48,044 nt of DNA, taken from the NCBI RefSeq assembly GCF_900111985.1, contig NZ_FOKI01000027.1:1-48044 (forward strand), written 5' to 3'. Position 1 is the first letter of the stretch. Every line of letters starts with the position of its first letter. The translations under genes were made by a program, and so were the position numbers. The notes under the pieces were generated by a model that was not told the origin of the DNA, ran no database searches, and was given only the letters and a program-made list of their open reading frames with translations. Shown in pieces: positions 42,287 to 48,044 of this stretch. Origin of the DNA: Clostridium frigidicarnis. GTDB lineage: Bacteria; Bacillota; Clostridia; Clostridiales; Clostridiaceae.

Positions 42287-42319
42287 AAAATACAACTGAA
42301 ATTTGGTATCTTTATATTG
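42287..42319 (+). repeat. 33-bp motif, copy D
   Basis: AAAATACAACTGAAATTTGG then TATCTTTATATTG; one base different at the end from copies A and B. A hairpin with a T-run (42510) and a GTAAACA tract (42750-42920) follow. Confidence 0.75.
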
Positions 42320-42509
42320 TAAAAAATCATTAAGAATTTATATTAATCTTTAATGGGTTTTTATTATTAATAAATGCAGTAAAAAAACAATGTAAAATAA
42401 AAAATTAGATAAAGCTTAACTTATGTAAAGTTAAATTTTTTTATAAATAACACGGTGAAATTTATAAAAATAAAGTAATATAATAATTAAAAAATAATAA
42501 ATTTAATTT

Positions 42510-42588
42510 AAAAAATTAGGCTAAAATAAAATTATAATGATGAAACTATTTATAAATTTTTATATTAGTTTCAACCTAATTTTTTTTT
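42510..42588 (+). terminator. Bipartite hairpin with T8
   Basis: An outer AAATTAGG / CCTAATTT and an inner ATGAAACTA / TAGTTTCA pairing, ending in TTTTTTTT. No gene precedes it. It could end an RNA that begins near motif copy D. Confidence 0.55.
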
Positions 42589-42649
42589 ATTTTATGTAGA
42601 CAGCTTTTGAAAATGTCCCTATATATAAGATATTAATTAAGTAAACTAT

Positions 42650-43079
42650 GTATATTATAACTCCTTAATATATGTACATTTATAAAGATATTTATACAAA
42701 TATCTTTATAAATAAAATAAAAAACAAATATATATATATTTATATAATTAAAAATGTAAATGTAAACAATAAAGTTTACAAATTAATCGATTTATATGTT
42801 TGCAAAAAATGGCATATATTTTAGTATTTAATTTTAATTATATTTCTATAAATACAATTACAAAATTATTTAAAAAAATAAATATATAAATAAAAACATA
42901 AACATAAACAATTATGTTTACAAATTAGTAATTTTAAAGTTTGTTTTATAACTTGAATTTTTATTATTTTAAATTAAATGATTTTAGTATATAGAATGTG
43001 TTTACTTAAATAATTATATAATTAATTGTTTAAACATAAAGACAACTAAAGTTGTTTTGTATATTCAAATTATATATTT
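42650..43079. other. Gene-free AT-rich tract
   Basis: Many GTAAACA, GTTTACA and ATAAACATAAACA words. No coding frame accepted. Confidence 0.55.
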
Positions 43080-43238
43080 AGGCATATGAAATAAAAGAAT
43101 AGACCAAAGAGGTATCGTATATTTTATATGAGGCAAGGAGAAAAGTTTAGTTAATAGTAGGGGTATTAGCTGAATTTGCTGACGAAGTATGATGCAAAAT
43201 AGACAAGCATACAGGTCTATTATTTTTTGAATGTGCAT
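43080..43238. repeat. Palindromic repeat, long form, reversed and diverged
   Basis: AGGCATATGAAATAAAAGAA at one end and TCTATTATTTTTTGAATGTGC at the other. The inner GGTATTAGCTGA and GACGAAGTATGATGCAAAAT match the reversed 14075 centre with many changes. Confidence 0.7.
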
Positions 43239-43560
43239 TAATCAGATAATATAGATCTTAAATACATTATAATTATTTTACTATTTATAGTTAAATTTAT
43301 TTCAAATAAACTTATTGAAAAGATATTTAATAGATATTAAAGTTAACTATTTTCAATTTAATGTGAAACAATACGGATTTTCTCACCAATTATAGTACAT
43401 ATTAATATAACTGTATTTGCTGTAAAGAAAAATATAAAATTTTTTGAGTGAATCTAACATCCTTATTTTTGTTTTAATGTAAATATTATAAAATTTTTTA
43501 AAGTATTTCCAATATAGTACGATATATATAGCAATATAAAAAAATGGAGGGGTAAATGTG

Positions 43561-44646
43561 ATGAAAAACAATAGACATTATTTTAAAAAAGCTTTAGGTT
43601 TTCTTTGTATAGCTTTACTTTTAGGAGGAGCCATTTCGGTTAAGGCAACAACAAATGAAAAAAATGTTGATTTTAATTTAAATAGTTTGATCACAAAAAA
43701 TGAAGATGTACGCGAAGTTAATAATCTAGGACAAATTAATAATAAAACTATAAAGATTAAAGAAGAATTAATAAAAAATAAGAAATTAAAATCGCAATCG
43801 ATGGTAGATGTTCCATTAATAAGTTTAGAGGAGTCATTAACTGCAGAAGATAATACTGATTTTTACTTTTTTAATGTTGATAGCACTAAAACTATGCTAA
43901 TGAATATGGTATCAAGTAATTCAAATTATGTAGCACAATTAGGAATAGTTAATTGGCAAGATGGAACGTTTAATCCAACAGATATATATGTATTTTCTGG
44001 TAATCAAATTAAATTAGCTAATTTACCAACAGGTAGTTATGGTATTAGGGTATTTTCAAATAATAACACTGTTGGTGATAAATATACTCTTAGAATGAAT
44101 GCATTAAATCCAGGTGGTGATAATTCTACAATTTTACGAAAGTCTGATTCATTAAAATATTTAACAATACAATATGTTAATAAAGATATATATTCAAATG
44201 GAAAATATGTTTGTAATCTAGACAAGGACAATTCACAATTAAATTGGGAACGTGAATTTTATTTTCCGAATAGTGGAGGATATACTAGTCGTAAGCATAG
44301 TATTTCTGATATGAAAATTAAGTCTGTATCAGGACCTGTAAGCTATAAATCATCGTATGCAAGTTCAGCTAACGCAATGTTAATTTATCTAGACAAAGGA
44401 ACTTTGTTTACCTATTTTGAATCAGCATTTCAATCTGGTGTAAATACATCCTATCATAATTCTTTTGTTGATACTACTGGAAAAACAACACCTAGAAGGA
44501 TTGATGCTGAGGATATGACAACTTACGGAGATCATATATTGGTAGTAGATTTAGATACAGGTAAGTCAATTGACTTTTTTAGCGTACTAAATTTTTATTA
44601 TGCAAGTGGAATTGAACCTATACCAACAATAAACTTTTTGAATTAA
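43561..44646 (+). CDS. Secreted protein with a PPC-like beta domain
   Basis: A 361-aa protein with a signal peptide (KKALGFLCIALLLGGAISVKA, cleavage at about residue 29). The region at about 90-180 reads like a bacterial pre-peptidase C-terminal (PPC) domain: DNTDFYFFNVDSTKTMLMNM, ANLPTGSYGIRVFSNNN, GDKYTLRMN. The remaining C-terminal half (ending GIEPIPTINFLN) is unfamiliar. There is no cell-wall anchor. ATG 43561 behind GGAGGGG is chosen over the GTG directly before it. Stands alone between repeats. Possibly a surface or matrix protein. Confidence 0.6.
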   Translation: MKNNRHYFKKALGFLCIALLLGGAISVKATTNEKNVDFNLNSLITKNEDVREVNNLGQINNKTIKIKEELIKNKKLKSQSMVDVPLISLEESLTAEDNTDFYFFNVDSTKTMLMNMVSSNSNYVAQLGIVNWQDGTFNPTDIYVFSGNQIKLANLPTGSYGIRVFSNNNTVGDKYTLRMNALNPGGDNSTILRKSDSLKYLTIQYVNKDIYSNGKYVCNLDKDNSQLNWEREFYFPNSGGYTSRKHSISDMKIKSVSGPVSYKSSYASSANAMLIYLDKGTLFTYFESAFQSGVNTSYHNSFVDTTGKTTPRRIDAEDMTTYGDHILVVDLDTGKSIDFFSVLNFYYASGIEPIPTINFLN

Positions 44647-44662
44647 GTGATAAGTTTATTTA

Positions 44663-44731
44663 AGTCACATGAAAGAAAATAACAAGTCAGTACATTAATG
44701 CATTTGATTTGTTATTTATTTAAATGTAACT
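44663..44731. repeat. Palindromic repeat with matched terminal change
   Basis: The ends are AGTCACAT and ATGTAACT. The third base (G to T) is matched by a C-to-A change in the opposite arm, so that pair is kept. Lies between the secreted protein and the next gene. Confidence 0.75.
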
Positions 44732-44763
44732 AAGTAAGTAATTAGGGAGAAGGGAATTTAACA

Positions 44764-46065
44764 ATGAAAATTGATATTACACATATAGTAAAGAGTTCAG
44801 GGATTACACCTATTAGTGATGAATTAAAAAGTATGAAAATTAAAAGTTGTGACTATAACCCACTAAAACCAATTACCTATGATGAAGCGCAAAATAGGGA
44901 ATATTTTAATACGGATGTAAGTAAAGTATCTAAAGATGAATTTATAAAACAAATACAAAACAATGGACTTGATAAAGAGATAAATTGGGATTCATTAAAT
45001 TTGAATTTAGTGAATGTTAGTGGAAATATTTTAAATAATAATAATTTTAGTGACAGTTTAGACTATCTATCATCGCAGTATTCAGTTTTAAAAAATCAGA
45101 TTCAAGAGAATTTTCAAGGGGAAGACTTAAAGAAGCAAATAAGTTTACTTGATAATATGTTTGAGAATACAATAGATAGGTATTCACATGAATTTTCAAA
45201 TATGGTTGGTGGATTTTTAGAAAATAATGGATTAAGTGGAGAAAAGGACAAAATTTACAATAGTATAAAAAATATATATTCAGAACAGGTTAAAAATTAC
45301 TCCAAATATATAGATGAAAATGATAACTATGCAAATATTAAAAGTCCTAAGAATAAATGGTTAGAGAAAGATAATTATTATATGTCCTCTAAGTTAAGGG
45401 GGGTTTGCAAATCAGGAGATTATAAGGATTTAGATAAAACCTATAGTAAAGATGAACTTTCTGTAATGTCAACTTTTGTTAATAATATTAAAAAACCTAT
45501 ATATTGTGAGTGGGAGTTTGACCAAAACGAAGAAGCCCTAGGACTTAATTTTGGTATAATAGAACTAAAAACCAATATATTGTTAGAAAATTCTAACTTG
45601 AGAGACGATATTGTAGATAAAATTAATATTGTAAAGAAAAATTATTATCATAATACTATAGAGAATTATGATAATAAATATGCAAATTCTCAAAAAATTG
45701 TACAAGATAAAAGAGGATTTGCAAGGATGGACAAACAAGCTATTAACGATGTATTTAAATTTGTAATAAATAAATACAATAATAGTAATAATATTTTAGA
45801 TACAATTAATGAAAGCCTAGATTATGCAAAAAATAAATATGATGAAAAACGGAAAGATATTAAATATAGCGATATTTATAGATATAGCAATGATTCAGAG
45901 TTTTTTAAAAATATGGATAACATAAAATATAAAAACTATTATGGAGAAAATAAAACAATTAAAACCACTATAATAGACAATTGGAATGAGTTCATAAATG
46001 AAGTTACTACTAAAAATAAGGAGAGTTTGATAATTAAAGATAATACTTATTATAATTTTGCATGA
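44764..46065 (+). CDS. Hypothetical protein, 433 aa
   Basis: Not recognised. Soluble, without signal peptide or membrane segment, rich in Asn, Lys, Asp and Tyr and largely helical. The opening MKIDITHIVKSSGITPISDE is unusual. The centre contains long helical stretches (NQIQENFQGEDLKKQISLLD and NMVGGFLENNGLSGEKDKIY) and the end a run of Tyr/Asn (YRYSNDSEFFKN). Good ribosome site AGGGAGAAGGG. A single gene just after a palindromic repeat. It could be a toxin-like or structural protein. Confidence 0.55.
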   Translation: MKIDITHIVKSSGITPISDELKSMKIKSCDYNPLKPITYDEAQNREYFNTDVSKVSKDEFIKQIQNNGLDKEINWDSLNLNLVNVSGNILNNNNFSDSLDYLSSQYSVLKNQIQENFQGEDLKKQISLLDNMFENTIDRYSHEFSNMVGGFLENNGLSGEKDKIYNSIKNIYSEQVKNYSKYIDENDNYANIKSPKNKWLEKDNYYMSSKLRGVCKSGDYKDLDKTYSKDELSVMSTFVNNIKKPIYCEWEFDQNEEALGLNFGIIELKTNILLENSNLRDDIVDKINIVKKNYYHNTIENYDNKYANSQKIVQDKRGFARMDKQAINDVFKFVINKYNNSNNILDTINESLDYAKNKYDEKRKDIKYSDIYRYSNDSEFFKNMDNIKYKNYYGENKTIKTTIIDNWNEFINEVTTKNKESLIIKDNTYYNFA

Positions 46066-46625
46066 CATACACTCAAAAGTATTATATAAGAAACAGTTTG
46101 TATAAAATATACATGGAATCTTGGAATTGTTATTTTCTTTCATGTGCCTAATATGTAAATGGTTTAGAATTGGTGTGTAACAAGTTAATCTATAAAAATA
46201 AATACAAAAATATAAACGTAAACACAAATATATACATATATATTTGTGTTTCTGATTGTGTAATATAATTATTAAATAACATATAAAGATTAGGTGAAAA
46301 CCTTATAAAATATAATGTTAGAGGTGTTCTTCTTCACTATGTTCGGAAAAACTTATAATTAAATTCTATATTTTAATTAAAGAATTATCTAAGAAAAGTG
46401 AGGGTAAGTAGTGTAAATAGTTGAGAGTGAAGGATAAAATCTTCTTAGAAAGATTTCTAAAATAAAAATATTTTTTAGAAAAACTGTAGGTTTAAATTTC
46501 AATTCAAATTAAATATTCTCATAAAATAAAAATTATCTAATGAAAATAGAATGATAAATGTTGGTGAAATCTGCTTGTCTACGATAATTATAATTCTATT
46601 TTCAAGGATAAATGAATTTTATTCT
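46066..46625. other. Gene-free repeat region
   Basis: Right half of a palindromic repeat (46100-46149), a perfect 13-bp AT hairpin AAACACAAATATA / TATATTTGTGTTT (46220-46251), and a composite-repeat copy (46395-46510: TAGTTGAGAGTGAAGG, AAATCTTCTTAGAAAGATTT, AAACTGTAGGTTTAAATTTC). Confidence 0.6.
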
Positions 46626-46630
46626 TAATC

Positions 46631-47209
46631 TTAAATTTCTTTAAGATAATCTATACCTACAATTGTATCTCTATTTTCTGTAGGTGTTCCATTGGTATTA
46701 ACAATAACACTGTGGGTTAAGCCTACTACAAAGTTACCTTGGCTAGATGAATATACAATATATGTTTTTTGAAGTGCTTTATTATATATAGTTCTTTCTT
46801 CTTTTATATCATCAGGCAAGACTGAATACACTAGTTTTATTGCATCCTCATAGTTCATACTTGAAGGGTTATCTTCGGGAGCATAGGTGTATTCACATAG
46901 GGTTTCACCATATCTTTTATCATCAAAATTAGGAAATTTAGACATTAAGTCTGTAGTTACAAATCCATCATAGGTTTCATAGAAATAGTATTGTCCAGGG
47001 TAAGTGTCGTAGTTTAATGTACCTTTGTTTACATTCATATATTTTTCAGCAATTTTATTGTTAATAGCTTCTTCATTTTTATTAAGGGTTTCAATTGCTT
47101 TATTATAGCTGTTATCTAAGGAAGAATCTCTTTTGATTTTATTACTGCAACCACCTGATATAACACAGAGTATTATTAAGGTGGATAAAAGCAGCTTAAA
47201 TTTTTTCAT
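46631..47209 (-). CDS. Lipoprotein of unknown function
   Basis: A 192-aa protein with a lipoprotein signal peptide: MKKFKLLLSTLIILCVISGG followed by the lipid-modified Cys21. The mature part has a helical segment (SYNKAIETLNKNEEAINNKI) and a beta-rich end (KTYIVYSSSQGNFVVGLTHS). The ATG at 47209 is chosen because GGGGGAATG precedes it; an ATG five codons earlier overlaps that site. A membrane-anchored single gene; no partner is apparent. Confidence 0.75.
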   Translation of the reverse strand: MKKFKLLLSTLIILCVISGGCSNKIKRDSSLDNSYNKAIETLNKNEEAINNKIAEKYMNVNKGTLNYDTYPGQYYFYETYDGFVTTDLMSKFPNFDDKRYGETLCEYTYAPEDNPSSMNYEDAIKLVYSVLPDDIKEERTIYNKALQKTYIVYSSSQGNFVVGLTHSVIVNTNGTPTENRDTIVGIDYLKEI

Positions 47210-47416
47210 TATACATTCCCCCATATATTATTAGATTATAAGTATAAATATGTATATAAAGTAAATATTCTACATTAATTAAGAATAACCTTTTAAAAAT
47301 ATATAAATTTTACTATATAAAAGGAATATTTATCATATTTTAATTTACTAATATTGTATTTTTTATATAATATTAGGTATAATATGTTTGATATAAATTA
47401 AAAAGGGGATGTATAA

Positions 47417-47632
47417 ATGAAAAAAGGTAAGTTTTTTAAAAAAGTTTCTTTATTTTTATTTGCACTAACTACATTATGTATTGTAGGTGGGGCTGGGGCT
47501 AATATAAAGACAGCAATTGCTAGACCGGTTTGTACATGTCCAAGTCCAGACATAGAAACTGTGTATCATGAAAATGGTTTCACGAGATACCATTGTAGAA
47601 ATTGTGGATGGTTCTACGATTTTAAATATTAA
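47417..47632 (+). CDS. Small secreted protein with four Cys
   Basis: A 71-aa protein with a signal peptide (KKVSLFLFALTTLCIVGGAG, cleavage likely after AIA at 35). The mature part is about 36 residues: RPVCTCPSPDIETVYHENGF then TRYHCRNCGWFYDFKY. The Cys pattern CxC ... CxxC, flanked by aromatic residues, suggests a small zinc or disulfide fold. ATG behind AAAAGGGGATG. It has its own terminator. Could be a secreted metal-binding peptide or bacteriocin; not a known class. Confidence 0.6.
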   Translation: MKKGKFFKKVSLFLFALTTLCIVGGAGANIKTAIARPVCTCPSPDIETVYHENGFTRYHCRNCGWFYDFKY

Positions 47633-47643
47633 TACATTTAATC

Positions 47644-47688
47644 AAAAAACAGGAATGCCAAATTTATTTGGTGCTCCTGCTTTTTTGT
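47644..47688 (+). terminator. Terminator of the small secreted protein gene
   Basis: AAAAAACAGGAATGCCAAA folds with TTTGGTGCTCCTGCTTTTTT (small internal mismatch), then TTTTTTG. Confidence 0.8.
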
Positions 47689-47752
47689 GTAACGAATACC
47701 ACGGGCTATGCCCGTGGTTCTAAAAAGCTTATAGCTATGAGTAGAAAAAAGA

Positions 47753-47810
47753 AACCCCCTTTGTTAAACTCAAATTAGGTTCGCCAACCGAAATGAGAAC
47801 AAAGGAGGTT
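47753..47810 (+). promoter_or_regulatory. Hairpin hiding the tnpA ribosome site
   Basis: AACCCCCTTTGTT (47753-47765) pairs with AACAAAGGAGGTT (47798-47810) with one mismatch, covering the AAAGGAGG ribosome site 6 bases before the ATG. IS200 elements are known to limit transposase translation in this way. Confidence 0.75.
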
Positions 47811-47816
47811 ATCCAA

Positions 47817-48044
47817 ATGGATACACAAAGTTTAGCACACAGCAAATGGAATTGCAAATATCATATAGTATTCGCACCTAAGTATAGAAGGCAGATTATA
47901 TATGGAAAGATAAAGGTTGATATAGGAAAAATATTAAGAAAGCTTTGTGAGTATAAAGGCGTAGAAATAATAGAAGCAAATGCATGTCAGGATCATATAC
48001 ATATGTTAGTAAGCATACCGCCGAAAACTAGTGTAGCGCAGTTT
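47817..48044 (+). CDS. tnpA: IS200-family transposase TnpA, partial
   Basis: 76 codons to the window edge: MDTQSLAHSKWNCKYHIVFA then PKYRRQIIYG, and later EANACQDHIHMLVSIPP with the HUH motif (HIH). The catalytic Tyr of this Y1 transposase would lie about 60 residues further on. It cuts and joins single-stranded DNA at the hairpin ends. ATG behind AAAGGAGGTTATCC. Confidence 0.9.
   Translation, partial: MDTQSLAHSKWNCKYHIVFAPKYRRQIIYGKIKVDIGKILRKLCEYKGVEIIEANACQDHIHMLVSIPPKTSVAQF

Larger units (their letters stand above)
47691..48044 (+). mobile_element. IS200/IS605-type insertion sequence, left part, cut by the window end
   Basis: The left end holds the subterminal hairpin ACCACGGGC-tat-GCCCGTGGT (47698-47718), the transposase-binding type seen in IS200. 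A leader hairpin and the tnpA start follow. The right end lies outside the window. Confidence 0.85.

Noticed and set aside
1-48044. CRISPR array, tRNA or rRNA genes
   Set aside because: No regularly spaced direct repeats with unique spacers and no tRNA/rRNA signatures were seen; the repeats are dispersed palindromes.

Overview
The window is strongly AT-rich and reads like a chromosome segment of an endospore-forming Clostridium (sensu stricto type). The evidence is codon usage, strong GGAGG-type ribosome binding sites, a SpoIIP gene, a CD3324-family remnant, an IS200-type element at the right end, and many palindromic intergenic repeats. No rRNA, tRNA or CRISPR array was seen. Gene names come from motifs read by eye, with no database search.

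Layout. Positions 0.2-5.0 kb hold a SAM methyltransferase, an unknown protein, a presenilin-like intramembrane aspartyl protease candidate and small remnants. Positions 5.0-6.0 kb hold a secreted beta-rich protein with a two-TM partner. Positions 6.5-9.9 kb hold a three-gene ABC system, and 10.0-10.3 kb a broken MgtA-type ATPase. Next come a GNAT (10.7 kb), a phosphodiester glycosidase plus membrane-anchored partner behind a palindromic operator (11.6-13.9 kb), a minimal tyrosine recombinase (14.7 kb), and a CPBP protease with its TetR regulator (17.8-19.3 kb). SpoIIP follows (21.1-22.0 kb), then an ECF sigma/DUF4179-type anti-sigma pair (23.7-25.3 kb).

The centrepiece is 26.5-38.8 kb. An AgrA/AgrC-like LytTR response regulator and GHKL kinase sit directly upstream of a RiPP biosynthetic operon. 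The operon encodes a 56-aa Cys-free, Gly/Val/Ala-rich precursor, a PqqD-like RRE, two paralogous cobalamin-binding radical SAM enzymes, an RRE-fused SPASM radical SAM enzyme, a subtilisin without a signal peptide, an ABC-2 type transporter, a 27-aa membrane peptide and an ABC exporter. Two promoters upstream carry paired TGACCAGTTGTCCC direct repeats about two helical turns apart. Each has the second repeat at the same distance from a good -35/-10 pair. A third, half-destroyed copy lies at 25.5 kb. This fits a quorum-sensing or stimulus-induced circuit controlling a modified peptide. The cluster sits between the two ends of a broken methyltransferase gene, flanked by a duplicated stretch of about 40 bp, which suggests an acquired island. 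tldD/tldE, a protease pair known to mature some RiPPs, follows at 39.2-41.8 kb.

Positions 43.5-47.6 kb carry secreted and unknown proteins, and 47.69 kb onward is an IS200-type element cut by the window edge. Three non-coding repeat families fill most gaps: a palindromic MITE-like element (AGGCACAT ... ATGTGCCT), a composite repeat with variable complementary arms, and a 33-bp motif with AT-rich GTAAACA tracts. The MITE-like family is absent from about 25.5 to 42.0 kb, the block holding the RiPP island.
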